Below, piece by piece: positions 14,627 through 23,071 of a stretch of DNA of 37,819 nucleotides. The notes beneath the pieces were generated by a model. The model searched no databases. It had not been told where the DNA came from and worked only from the letters and a program-made list of their open reading frames with translations. Position 1 is the first letter of the stretch, and each line of letters starts with the position of its first letter. The translations under genes and the position numbers were made by a program. Source of the stretch: Pseudomonadales bacterium (GTDB lineage Bacteria > Pseudomonadota > Gammaproteobacteria > Pseudomonadales > Azotimanducaceae); NCBI GenBank assembly GCA_022827245.1, contig JAJDTI010000104.1:1-37819 (forward strand), read 5' to 3'.

Positions 14627-16495
14627 TTGTATGATCCCGCTGCCCGCTTCGAGGACCGTGCGATCAGACCGCTCCTGTCACTGCTCGCCCTGGGCGCGAC
14701 CCTCGCTTGCGCCGAACCGCGCTGGGAGCACGGCATTTCCTTCTTCGGCGAGTTCCGGTACCCGCCGGACCTCGCGCACTTCGACTACGTCAATCCCGAC
14801 GCGCCGAAGGGCGGCACGCTGGTTCGCGCCACGGAGGTGAACTGGAACAGTTTCACGCCCCTGCTCGGCAAGGGCATCCCGACGCCCGGCATGACCGTGA
14901 TCTACCAGTCCCTGCTCTACGACGGCCTGCTCATGGGCAGCGACGACGAACTCGGCACGTACTACGGGAACCTCGCCGAGGCCTTGATGGTCGCCGACGA
15001 CTTCACCTGGGTGCGCTTCCGGCTACGTCCCGAGGCGCGGTTTCACGACGGCATGCCGGTGACCGCGCGGGACGTGGCGTTCACGTTCGACCACATCCGG
15101 GACAACTCCTGGGCCGGGGTGCGCGCCGCCTTCAGCATGGTGGCCGGAACGGAGATCCACAACGACCGCGAGGTGACGTTCCGCTTCCACGACACCGGAG
15201 GCCTGAACGCCGGGGTCGTCATCAGCCTGGGCAAGGTCCCGATCATCCCGGAACACTATTGGCGCGACCGGGACGTCTCCGGCACCACCCTGACCCCGCC
15301 CGTCGGCAACGGCCCCTACCGCGTCGCCCGGGCGGAACAGGCGCGCTTCCTGCTCTACGAGCGGGTGCCCGACTATTGGGGCAGGCACCTCGGCATTCAC
15401 CGCGGCCGGCACAACTTCGATCGCATCCGGTACGACTACTACCGCGACGGCACCGTCGCCCGCGAAGCCTTTCGCAAGGGCCTCGTCGACTACCGCCCGG
15501 AGCGGGACCCGCGCTACTGGAAGCACGGCTACGACATTCCCGCGCTACGCGAGGGCTGGATCGTCAAGCGTCGCCACAACTACGGCATGTACGTCGGCAT
15601 CCTGGCAGGGCTCGCCATCAACAGCCGCCGGGAGAGACTGGCCGACCTGCGCGTCCGCGAAGCCCTGACCCTCGCGTACGACTTCGACTGGTTCAACCGC
15701 GTCCTCAACGACCATTTCCACGCCCGCACCGAGAGCTACTTCCCGCACACCAGCTTCGCCGCCACGGGCCTGCCGAGCGACGCCGAGCTCGCGCTCCTGC
15801 GCCCCTGGCGCGACACCTTGCCGCCGCGCGTGTTCACGCAGCCGTTCAGGCTGATCCGGGGCGACGGCTTCGGCCGCAACCGCGACGCGCTCCTGCGGGC
15901 GCGGGAACTCCTGGCGGAGGCGGGCTGGGAAGTGCGCGACGGCCTGCTGCGCAACGCCCGGGGCGAGCCCTTCCCCCTCTCCATCCTCGCCCGTTCTGCG
16001 GGCGAAGTGCGGCTGGTCACCCACTACGTCGACCAGCTCCGCTTCCTGGGCTTCCACCCGAAGATCCGCCTGGTCGAGACGACCCAGTACGTCAACCTGC
16101 TGAACGCGTTCGACTTCGACCTCAGCCTGCACGCTTACGGAACCGCACAGCCGCCCACCGCGGAGGTCATCTCGTACTTCCACTCCGGCTCCATCGACCG
16201 CCCCCTCACGGCGAACCGCCCGGGCATCGACCTGCCGGCCGTCGACGACCTCGTGATGCGTGTCCTGAACGCCCGGAGCCTCCCGGAACTGACCGCCGCG
16301 CAGCGCGCGCTGGACCGCGTGCTCCTGTGGAACTTCTACATGATCCCGCTCATCGGCGTGGAAGGGCCTCGCGTCGTCTACTGGGACAAGTTCGGCCGCC
16401 CGCCGTTCGACGCGGAGTTCCGGACGAGTTTCCCGGACGCGTGGTGGTACGACGCGGAGAAGGCGGCGCGGCTGCCGGAGCCTGGGGCGGGGTGA
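14627..16495 (+). CDS. YejA-like periplasmic peptide-binding protein (ABC transporter SBP family 5)
   Basis: About 620 residues with the family opening WEHGISFFGEFRYPPDLAHF, then DYVNPDAPKGGTLVRATE, the ligand-lobe motif MPVTARDVAFTFDHIRD, PPVGNGPYRVA and a full C-terminal lobe. Family 5 proteins bind peptides or other small solutes for ABC import; YejA-like members are tied to microcin C and peptide uptake. A hydrophobic segment LLSLLALGATLACA precedes the mature part, with a likely cleavage after ACA. The start is uncertain: no ATG lies close before this signal, and I use the in-frame TTG at 14627; an ATG at 14570 would give an oddly long leader. No permease or ATPase genes adjoin it, so it is an orphan or partners distant genes. 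Confidence 0.85.
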   Translation: MYDPAARFEDRAIRPLLSLLALGATLACAEPRWEHGISFFGEFRYPPDLAHFDYVNPDAPKGGTLVRATEVNWNSFTPLLGKGIPTPGMTVIYQSLLYDGLLMGSDDELGTYYGNLAEALMVADDFTWVRFRLRPEARFHDGMPVTARDVAFTFDHIRDNSWAGVRAAFSMVAGTEIHNDREVTFRFHDTGGLNAGVVISLGKVPIIPEHYWRDRDVSGTTLTPPVGNGPYRVARAEQARFLLYERVPDYWGRHLGIHRGRHNFDRIRYDYYRDGTVAREAFRKGLVDYRPERDPRYWKHGYDIPALREGWIVKRRHNYGMYVGILAGLAINSRRERLADLRVREALTLAYDFDWFNRVLNDHFHARTESYFPHTSFAATGLPSDAELALLRPWRDTLPPRVFTQPFRLIRGDGFGRNRDALLRARELLAEAGWEVRDGLLRNARGEPFPLSILARSAGEVRLVTHYVDQLRFLGFHPKIRLVETTQYVNLLNAFDFDLSLHAYGTAQPPTAEVISYFHSGSIDRPLTANRPGIDLPAVDDLVMRVLNARSLPELTAAQRALDRVLLWNFYMIPLIGVEGPRVVYWDKFGRPPFDAEFRTSFPDAWWYDAEKAARLPEPGAG

Positions 16496-16517
16496 CCGCC
16501 GCGGGCCCACGCCATAG

Positions 16518-16541
16518 GGGACGGGCTTGTCCCGTCCCTTT
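16518..16541 (+). terminator. Intrinsic terminator after the peptide-binding protein gene
   Basis: GGGACGGG (16518-16525) and CCCGTCCC (16531-16538) form a perfect 8-bp stem with a 5-nt loop, followed by TTT, 22 bp after the stop codon. Confidence 0.75.
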
Positions 16542-16574
16542 CTCGAACTCGCCGGTCACGCCGGCCCGACGCAA

Positions 16575-16846
16575 TCAGTCGAGAGTCGGCGGCGGTCCTG
16601 TGTAATCCGAACCTCGGGGCGGCGCCAATGCTTCCGTTCTCGCCCCAGGCATCAACAGCACGTCCTTGAGTCGAGGCGTCGCGGCCGCGCTCAGCCTGCG
16701 CCACTCGCCCACGGAGACCAGCACCGCCGCCTCAACACCCCTACGCATCACCACTTGCGGGCCTTCCGTCAGACTCGCCGACAGGAACTCACCGAAGCGC
16801 GCCTTCGCGTCCTGAAAACAGCCATGTACCGCCCATTTTCCGGCAT
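16575..16846 (-). pseudogene. Decayed Phd/YefM antitoxin without a toxin partner
   Basis: Read on the minus strand down to the TGA at 16577-16575, one frame gives QDAKARFGEFLSASLTEGPQ, then VVMRRGVEAAVLVSVGEWRRLSA, PRLKDVLLMPGARTEAL and PPRG, which follows the usual Phd antitoxin pattern (QDAKARFSE..., EGPQxVTRRG, EAAVLV, LKDLLL). No start codon lies in this frame. The natural ATG at 16846-16844 (ATGCCGGAAAA...) is in another frame and would join it if one more A were present in the A-run, and HGCFQ replaces the usual short junction before QDAKARF. I read this as a one-base frameshift. No VapC-like toxin follows toward lower coordinates, where the binding-protein terminator lies. Confidence 0.7.
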
Positions 16847-16897
16847 TCCTTTCAGTTGCTGAGAGACAAGAGACCGTCTCAACCCTGCTTCAGCCGT

Positions 16898-16920
16898 CAT
16901 CGGTGACCTTATCACCGATG
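16898..16920. promoter_or_regulatory. Palindrome between the TPP enzyme gene and the decayed antitoxin
   Basis: CATCGGTGA (16898-16906) and TCACCGATG (16912-16920) form perfect 9-bp arms around a 5-bp spacer. The site is 52 bp upstream of the decayed antitoxin start and 18 bp beyond the TPP-enzyme stop, both on the minus strand. It could be the old antitoxin operator, like those of the other TA modules here, or a hairpin ending the TPP transcript; no T-run follows, which favours an operator. Confidence 0.55.
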
Positions 16921-16938
16921 GACAAGCCTGTTGACGCC

Positions 16939-18582
16939 TTACCGAAACGCCGACCGCCGCCCCTCCATGTTCGAGTGCACGTCGATCAGCACGGTCCGCC
17001 CGTCGGCGTTCAGTTCCTGCGCGGACCGGAGCGCCGGCGCCATCTCGTCCACTTCGCGGACGGTGATGCCGACCGCGCCCATGCCTTCGGCGAGCTTCGC
17101 GTAGTCGCCCTGCATCTTCGAGACGCCGAACTCCTCGCGGGCGACGGGGAAGAAGCCCTCGGGATAGGTCGCCATGCCCTCGTTGTGAAGCAGGACCGTC
17201 GTGATGGGCAGTCCCGCGCGGACCGAGGTCTCGATGTCGAGGCCCGACATGCCGAAGGCGCCGTCGCCCATCATGTTGAGGCAGAAGCGGTCCGGGTGGG
17301 CGAGCTTGGCGCCGATCATGAGCGGGATGCCGAAGCCGAGGTGCGTCGTCTTGCCCCAGCCGATGTAGCTGTGGGGCGTCGTCGCGGTGTAGAACGGCAC
17401 CATCGAGTCCCGCGGCGCGCCCGCGTCGTGCGTGACCATGCTGTTGTCACGGTCCAGCACGGTGTCGATCTCGTGGATCACCCGGTACGTGTTGAGTGGC
17501 GTCTCGTTCGAGTGCAGCAACGGGTTCCAGGTCTCGAGCCACTCCGCTCGCAGCGCCGCGATCTCGGCCTTCACCTTGGCCGCATCCCCGACACCCTCCT
17601 CGCCGACGCGCGCCTTGACCTCGTCGATCAGGCCTTCGATGACGAGCTTCGCGTCCCCCACCAGCGCGAGATCGACGGACTCGTCCTTGTTGATCTCGTC
17701 GGGGTTGTTGGTGTTCTGGATCAGCGTCTTGCCGGGGTGGATGCGCTGGCCGTACGGCGTGCGCGTCAGGCTCGAACCCAGGCACAGCAAGACATCGCTC
17801 TCGCTGAGCCAACGGTGCGCGGCAAGCGTGGTCATGCCGCTGCCGGCGCCGAGCGCCAGCGGATGGGTCTCGTTCATCGCCGACTTCCCTGGCATGGTGC
17901 AGAACACCGGGACGCCCGCCAGTTCGGCCAGCGAGCGCAGCTCCTCCGTCGCCCCCGCCGACAGCACTCCGGCGCCCGCCCAGATCACCGGCTTCTTCGC
18001 GTCGAGCAGCAGGCGCGCCGCATCGCGCAGGTCGCCGGCAGTCGGGGACTGCAGCGTCGACTTCGGTGACCGGTAGCTCAACCCCCGTTCCGGCACTTCC
18101 TGGTGACACGCGTCCGCGGTCAGTTCGACGACCACGGGTCCCGGCGCACCGTTCCTCAAGGCATTGAAGGCGCGCCGCATGACGTCCCCCACCTGCCCCG
18201 GGTCGTAGATCGCCTCGACGTGCTTCGCGATGCCGCCGTAGTTCGCCGCCGCGGAGAAGTTCGGGCGTACGGAGATCTGGCTGCGCAGCACGCCGCCCGG
18301 CAGCACCAGGATCGGGATGTTGTCCGCGTACGCCTGCGCGATGCCGCCCATCGCGTTCTCGGCGCCCGCCTGGGACTGGACCGCCACGACGCCGAAGCGC
18401 TGCCGGTCGCTGGTGCGGCTGAAGCCGTCCGCCGCCATCACGGCGCCGCGCTCGTGGCGGAACATGATGGGGCGGATGCCGATCTTCGCCGCGGCCTCGA
18501 TCACCGGATTCGTCGGGAAGCAGGTGATCGACTCCACCCCCTCTTCCTTGAGTATGCTCGCGATGTAGTCGATGCCGTTCAT
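16939..18582 (-). CDS. Thiamine-diphosphate enzyme, acetolactate-synthase-like
   Basis: A 547-residue protein with the three domains of the POX/acetolactate-synthase family. The N-terminal pyrimidine-binding domain has the catalytic Glu44 in FRHERGAVMAADGFSR; the middle domain runs from about 185 to 330; the C-terminal domain has the ThDP motif Gly439-Asp-Gly441, then GLDIETSVRAGLPI and Asn467 in LLHNEG. Such enzymes join or cleave bonds next to carbonyl groups. The replacement of the usual FGxPG opening by CFPTNP and the large divergence from IlvB argue against housekeeping branched-chain synthesis; a decarboxylase, lyase or oxalyl-CoA-like reaction is possible. A strong ribosome site (AAGGGGG) precedes the ATG. 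It stands alone, divergent from the macA-like operon. Confidence 0.88.
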   Translation of the reverse strand: MNGIDYIASILKEEGVESITCFPTNPVIEAAAKIGIRPIMFRHERGAVMAADGFSRTSDRQRFGVVAVQSQAGAENAMGGIAQAYADNIPILVLPGGVLRSQISVRPNFSAAANYGGIAKHVEAIYDPGQVGDVMRRAFNALRNGAPGPVVVELTADACHQEVPERGLSYRSPKSTLQSPTAGDLRDAARLLLDAKKPVIWAGAGVLSAGATEELRSLAELAGVPVFCTMPGKSAMNETHPLALGAGSGMTTLAAHRWLSESDVLLCLGSSLTRTPYGQRIHPGKTLIQNTNNPDEINKDESVDLALVGDAKLVIEGLIDEVKARVGEEGVGDAAKVKAEIAALRAEWLETWNPLLHSNETPLNTYRVIHEIDTVLDRDNSMVTHDAGAPRDSMVPFYTATTPHSYIGWGKTTHLGFGIPLMIGAKLAHPDRFCLNMMGDGAFGMSGLDIETSVRAGLPITTVLLHNEGMATYPEGFFPVAREEFGVSKMQGDYAKLAEGMGAVGITVREVDEMAPALRSAQELNADGRTVLIDVHSNMEGRRSAFR

Positions 18583-18683
18583 GCTTCCCCCTTGTCGGGA
18601 CGGGACGGGTCAGGAAACGGGCAAGTCTACATGCCCGACCTGGAAACCCCCGGCCGGCGCGACGGAACCGCACGCACGCGCCG

Positions 18684-18689
18684 TATACT
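18684..18689 (+). promoter_or_regulatory. Possible -10 box of the MacAB-type operon
   Basis: TATACT matches the sigma70 -10 consensus at five of six positions and ends only eight bases before the macA-like ATG. No -35 match is seen at the right distance. If used, transcription would begin at or next to the start codon, making a leaderless or nearly leaderless mRNA. Confidence 0.35.
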
Positions 18690-18697
18690 CGAAGGCA

Positions 18698-20215
18698 ATG
18701 AAAGCCCGGGCGACCCTCATCGGCGTCATCGTCCTCGCGGTAGCGGGCGGCTGGTCCCTCTACGCCCTCGCCCCGGCCTCCGAGCAGCTCGAATACACCT
18801 TCGTGACCGTGGAGCCCGGGGACATCGAGAGCGTGGTGGTTTCGTCCGGAACGCTGCGCGCGCTGAACACCGTCATCGTCGGCTCCCAGCTCTCGGGCCA
18901 GATCGCGGAGCTGCACGCGGACTTCAACGACACGGTCGAGGCGGGCGACCTCGTGGCGCGCATCGACCCGCGGACGTTCGAGGCCCGCGTCCAGCAGAAC
19001 CGCGCCGACGTGACGGTGGCGCTCGCGAACATCGAGAGCCGCAAGGCCGAACTCGTCCGCGCTTCCGCGACGCTCGGACAGGCCCGGCGCGAACTCGAGC
19101 GGCGCCGGACCCTCGTCGACCGGGGCTATATCTCGGCCTCGGAACTCGACCAGGACGTCACCCTCGTCGAGACCTCGGAGGCGCAGGTCGCCATCGCCCG
19201 CGCGGCCATCACCAACGCGGAGGCGAACCTGGAGCAGCGCAGGGCCGCCCTGGCGCAGGCGGAACTCGATCTCGAACGCACGAACATCCGGTCTCCGGTC
19301 TCCGGCACCGTCATCAACCGCCAGGTGGAGGTCGGCCAGACCGTCGCCGCGAGCTTCGCGACGCCGGTGCTGTTCGAGATCGGCGAGAACCTGCGGCGCA
19401 TGCAGGTGGAGGCGAGCGTCGACGAGGCGGATATCGGTCGGGTGCGCGAGGGCATGCGGTGCCGCTTCACCGTGGACTCCTACCCCGACCGGCAGTTCCG
19501 CGGCCGCATCGAACAGGTCCGCAAGGCTCCCGAAGAGCTGCAGAACGTGGTCACCTACAAGGTCATCGTCGACGCCGCCAACGACGATCTCGCCCTGCTG
19601 CCGGGCATGACCGCGAATGTCGAGATGATCCTCGGCAGCAAGTCCGGCGTGCTGAAGATCCCGAACGCCGCCCTCCGCTTCGCGCCCCGCGGCGTGCGCA
19701 CGGAGGAACCCGCGTCCGAGTCCGCCGCCAACCCCTTCGGACCCGCTGGACCGGGCGGCGGCCCCGGTCGTCCGGGCGGCTTCCGGCCCGGCGCATCCGG
19801 CGGCGGTCCGCCGGGCGGCAGTCCCATCGCGGTGATACGCGAACAGGTCGACCTGACGCCGGAGCAATCCGCCGCCCTTGACGCCATCGAAGAGCGCCAG
19901 GGCACGGCGAGACGCGAGGCCTTCCAGGGCGCTGGCGGCGACCGCGCACTGATGCGCGAGCGCATGCTGTCCCTGCGCGCCAACCTCCGCCGCGAGCTGG
20001 CGTCGGTCCTGGATGCGGACCAGTTGCGCGCCTTCGACGCGCTGCAGGCGGGGCGCGCCGAGCGGCGTCGCGCCACGGTCTGGATGCTCGAGGACGGCGA
20101 GCCGACGCCGAAACGCGTGGTCATAGGGCTTGCCGACGAAGCGTCCACCGAAGTGCTCGAGGGCCTTGTCGAAGGCGACCGCATCATCGCGCGGGCCACG
20201 CGGCGCCCCGGTTAG
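18698..20215 (+). CDS. MacA-like periplasmic adaptor with an inserted Spy/CpxP-like helical segment
   Basis: A 505-residue membrane-fusion protein. An N-terminal membrane anchor (6-26) is followed by the lipoyl half (VVSSGTLRALNTVIVGSQLS), a helical hairpin (about 95-195), the second lipoyl half (TNIRSPVSGTVINRQVEVGQ) and the beta barrel (to about 328, KIPNAALRFAP). Normally the membrane-proximal domain (VWMLEDGEPTPKRVVIGLAD, 461-480) follows directly. Here about 130 residues intervene: a Gly/Pro-rich linker (345-376) and a charged helical segment (380-452) with VDLTPEQSAALDAI and VLDADQLRAFDAL, like the LTxxQ motifs of periplasmic Spy/CpxP chaperones. Adaptors of this family link an inner-membrane MacB-type pump to a TolC channel. 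The next two genes supply the pump; no TolC gene is present. Confidence 0.9.
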   Translation: MKARATLIGVIVLAVAGGWSLYALAPASEQLEYTFVTVEPGDIESVVVSSGTLRALNTVIVGSQLSGQIAELHADFNDTVEAGDLVARIDPRTFEARVQQNRADVTVALANIESRKAELVRASATLGQARRELERRRTLVDRGYISASELDQDVTLVETSEAQVAIARAAITNAEANLEQRRAALAQAELDLERTNIRSPVSGTVINRQVEVGQTVAASFATPVLFEIGENLRRMQVEASVDEADIGRVREGMRCRFTVDSYPDRQFRGRIEQVRKAPEELQNVVTYKVIVDAANDDLALLPGMTANVEMILGSKSGVLKIPNAALRFAPRGVRTEEPASESAANPFGPAGPGGGPGRPGGFRPGASGGGPPGGSPIAVIREQVDLTPEQSAALDAIEERQGTARREAFQGAGGDRALMRERMLSLRANLRRELASVLDADQLRAFDALQAGRAERRRATVWMLEDGEPTPKRVVIGLADEASTEVLEGLVEGDRIIARATRRPG

Positions 20216-20241
20216 CCCGCCGGTCCACGGAGTCGCCGCGC

Positions 20242-20934
20242 GTGCTCGTCTGCGAAGACCTCCACAAGGACTACCTCGTAGGGAACGAGACGGTCTGCGC
20301 CCTGGACGACGTCTCGGTGCGCGTCGAACGCGGGGAGTTCCTGTCGGTGATGGGACCTTCGGGTTCGGGCAAGTCGACCTTCATGAACATGGTTGGGTGT
20401 CTCGACACGCCCACCCAGGGACGCATCATCGTCGACGGGGAGACGGTTTCCGAACTCTCCCGCGACGCCCTCGCGGAGGTCCGCAACCGGAAGATCGGCT
20501 TCGTGTTCCAGCAGTTCCACCTGCTCGGCCGCACGAGCGCCCTCGACAACGTCGAGCTGCCGCTCCTGTACGCGGGCTTGCCGCGCGCGGAGCGGGTCGC
20601 CCGGGCCGAGGAGGCGCTCGAACGGGTCGGCCTCGGCGACCGCATGGGACACGTCCCCGCACAGCTCTCCGGCGGCCAGCAGCAGCGGGTCGCCATCGCC
20701 CGGGCGCTCGTGAACGCGCCGGTCGTGCTGCTCGCCGACGAGCCCACGGGCGCACTCGACAGCGCCACGGGAGTCGAGATCATGGAGCTGTTCCAGGAAC
20801 TGAACGAGGCCGGCATCACCGTCCTCGTCGTGACGCACGAGCCGGAAGTCGCCGGCTACGCGCGCCGGGTGCTGCGTTTCCGGGACGGCAAGGTCATCGC
20901 CGACGAGCGCCAGCCGGCGCGCATGACGGCCTGA
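20242..20934 (+). CDS. ABC transporter ATPase, MacB/LolD type
   Basis: A 230-residue nucleotide-binding protein with Walker A GPSGSGKS (38-45), Q-loop FQQFHLL, signature LSGGQ (142-146), Walker B VVLLADEP (161-168) and the H-loop VVTHEPE. ENVELPLLY-like DNVELPLLYAGL and the EPTGALDS motif are typical of MacB/LolD ATPases. It powers the permease encoded next. The start is a GTG with GGAG nine bases upstream and lies 26 bp after the adaptor stop; the permease gene begins 2 bp after its stop. In MacB of Escherichia coli ATPase and permease are one chain; here they are separate. Confidence 0.94.
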   Translation: MLVCEDLHKDYLVGNETVCALDDVSVRVERGEFLSVMGPSGSGKSTFMNMVGCLDTPTQGRIIVDGETVSELSRDALAEVRNRKIGFVFQQFHLLGRTSALDNVELPLLYAGLPRAERVARAEEALERVGLGDRMGHVPAQLSGGQQQRVAIARALVNAPVVLLADEPTGALDSATGVEIMELFQELNEAGITVLVVTHEPEVAGYARRVLRFRDGKVIADERQPARMTA

Positions 20935-20936
20935 CG

Positions 20937-22169
20937 ATGCCCCTCGCCGAACTCCTCCGCGTCGCCCTCGAGGCACTGCGCGTCAACCTGATGCGGAGCG
21001 TGCTGACCATGCTCGGCATCATCATCGGGGTGGCAGCCGTGATCGCCATGGTGACGGTCGGCGCCGGTGCCCAGGCCGAGATCGACCGCCAGATCAGCTC
21101 CCTCGGCAGCAACATCTTCATGGTCATGTCCGGGACGCGCAGCCGGGGGGGCGTCCGCACGGCGAGCGGCAGCGAGATGCGGCTGACGGTCGCGGACGCC
21201 AGGGCCCTCAAGGCCGAGATCCCGGAGATCGTCGCCGCCGCGCCGACGATGCGGGGCGTGGGCCAGGTGGTCGTCGGCAACACCAACTGGTCCACGACCA
21301 TCCAGGGCATCGACAACGAGTACCTGGTGGCGCGGGGCTGGCAGATCGACGAGGGCCGCGACCTCGAGCCCCAGGAGATCCGCAGCGGCAGCAAGGTCGC
21401 CCTGCTCGGATCACGCGTCGCGACGGAACTCTTCGGCGCCGCGAACGCCCTCGGGCAGACCGTGAGGATCAAGAACGTGCCGTTCGTCGTGGTCGGGACG
21501 CTGCTCGAGAAGGGCCAGAGTTCGATGGGCTCCGACCAGGACGACATCGTCATGATCCCGCTCGCGGCCGCGCGGGGGCGGGTGCTCGGCCGATCCGGGC
21601 CCCGTTCCGACGCCGTGAGCGTCATATTCGTGTCCGTCGCCGAGGGCTGGATGATGGACGATGTCGAGCGTCAGATGGGGGAGGTGCTCCGGCAGCGCTA
21701 CCGTGTCCGGGCGGGGGCCGACGATCCGTTCGCCATCCGCAACATGTCCGAGATCGTCGAAACCCGCGCCGAGGCCCGCCAGGTCTTCAACATCCTGCTG
21801 GCAGCGGTCGCCTCCGTGTCGCTCGTGGTGGGCGGCATCGGCATCATGAACATCATGCTGGTCTCGGTCACCGAGCGGACCCGCGAGATCGGGCTGCGCA
21901 TGGCGGTCGGCGCCAAGGGACGCGACATCCTGCTCCAGTTCCTGGTGGAAGCCGTCACCTTGTGCCTGATCGGCGGCGTCCTCGGCATCCTCTGTGCCCT
22001 CGTGATAACGTTCGGCATCGCGAGGATCGCGGAGTGGCCAGTGCTCCTGCAGTGGCCCGTCGTCGTCCTGGCGCTCGGGTTCTCCGCCGCCATCGGGATC
22101 TTCTTCGGCTTCTATCCCGCCCGAAAGGCGGCCGCGAAGGATCCCATCGAGGCACTGCGCACGGAGTGA
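20937..22169 (+). CDS. ABC transporter permease, MacB/FtsX family
   Basis: A 410-residue inner-membrane protein with the MacB architecture: a first membrane helix at about 22-45 (SVLTMLGIIIGVAAVIAMVTV), a large periplasmic domain, and three helices near the C-terminus. The conserved FtsX segment VSLVVGGIGIMNIMLVSVTE and TREIGLRMAVGAKGRDI is present, ending FYPARKAAAKDPIEALRTE, the standard MacB end. Such pumps do not carry substrate through the membrane themselves but drive periplasmic substrates into a TolC duct by mechanotransmission. It sits between the ATPase gene (2 bp gap) and the hydrolase gene (3 bp gap) in one operon. Confidence 0.94.
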   Translation: MPLAELLRVALEALRVNLMRSVLTMLGIIIGVAAVIAMVTVGAGAQAEIDRQISSLGSNIFMVMSGTRSRGGVRTASGSEMRLTVADARALKAEIPEIVAAAPTMRGVGQVVVGNTNWSTTIQGIDNEYLVARGWQIDEGRDLEPQEIRSGSKVALLGSRVATELFGAANALGQTVRIKNVPFVVVGTLLEKGQSSMGSDQDDIVMIPLAAARGRVLGRSGPRSDAVSVIFVSVAEGWMMDDVERQMGEVLRQRYRVRAGADDPFAIRNMSEIVETRAEARQVFNILLAAVASVSLVVGGIGIMNIMLVSVTERTREIGLRMAVGAKGRDILLQFLVEAVTLCLIGGVLGILCALVITFGIARIAEWPVLLQWPVVVLALGFSAAIGIFFGFYPARKAAAKDPIEALRTE

Positions 22170-22172
22170 GCC

Positions 22173-23003
22173 ATGTCCGCCGTCGTCGACGATCTGATCG
22201 AACTGCGCGGCCTGCGCTTCCATTACCGGGACTGGGCCGGGCCCGGGCCGGACGCCCAGGATCTCGTGCTGCTGCACGGCTACACGGGACACGCCCGCTC
22301 CTGGGACGCGTTCGCCGAAGCGATGAGGTCCGACTACCGCGTCCTGGCCCTCGACCAGCGCGGCCACGGCGAGACCAGCTGGGCGCCGCCGGACCAGTAC
22401 GGCACGTTCGAGATGGTCGCGGACCTCGAGGCCTTCGTGGCCGCGCTCGGACTGGACCGCTTCGTGCTGCTGGGACTCTCCATGGGCGGCATCGTCGCGA
22501 TCGAGTACGCCGGGCGCCGCCCGCCCGGGCTCGAACGCCTGGTGATCGTCGACATCGCCCCGGAAATCCCCACGGAGGGCTTGAGCGACATCACCCGGCG
22601 CGTCGCCCGCAGCGACGTCTTCGACTCCGTCGAAGCGGCCTTCGCAAGGGCAAAGGAAGACAACCCGGTGCCGCCGGAGGCGCACCATTTCCATCGCCTC
22701 CGCCACTCGCTGATGCGCACCGGGGACGGGCGCTGGACCTACCGCTACGACCGCGCGCTGCGCGACCCGGACAACACCCGGCCGCGCCCCTCGGTCGAGC
22801 AGGGCTGGCGCTCCGTCGCCGCAATCGACGTCCCATCGCTGCTGATCCGCGGCGAGGACAGCAACCTCCTGCAGCCGGCGGTCGCCGACCGCATGGTGCG
22901 GGACATTCCCGACTGTCGCTTCGTCGAAGTTGCAGGTTCCGGCCACCCCGTCCCGCTGGACCAGCCGGACGGGTTCCTCGACGCGGTGCGCACGTTCCTG
23001 TGA
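22173..23003 (+). CDS. Alpha/beta-fold hydrolase
   Basis: A 276-residue alpha/beta hydrolase. The oxyanion region is LLHGYTGHARSW (33-44), the nucleophile elbow is Gly101-Leu-Ser103-Met-Gly105, and His258 in VAGSGHPVPLDQP completes the triad with an Asp probably in RGEDSN. DQRGHGETSW is the typical strand-4 loop. The family covers esterases, lactonases, haloperoxidases and C-C hydrolases; the lid is not distinctive. It starts 3 bp after the MacB-type permease stop, with GGAG eleven bases before the ATG, and so belongs to the efflux operon. A role in modifying the exported compound is a fair guess. Confidence 0.88.
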   Translation: MSAVVDDLIELRGLRFHYRDWAGPGPDAQDLVLLHGYTGHARSWDAFAEAMRSDYRVLALDQRGHGETSWAPPDQYGTFEMVADLEAFVAALGLDRFVLLGLSMGGIVAIEYAGRRPPGLERLVIVDIAPEIPTEGLSDITRRVARSDVFDSVEAAFARAKEDNPVPPEAHHFHRLRHSLMRTGDGRWTYRYDRALRDPDNTRPRPSVEQGWRSVAAIDVPSLLIRGEDSNLLQPAVADRMVRDIPDCRFVEVAGSGHPVPLDQPDGFLDAVRTFL

Positions 23004-23071
23004 TCCCCGGGGCGGACGCGCGGATGCCGGGCGGGGCGCCGGGCCGACGGACACGATAGCGGGAAACCGGA

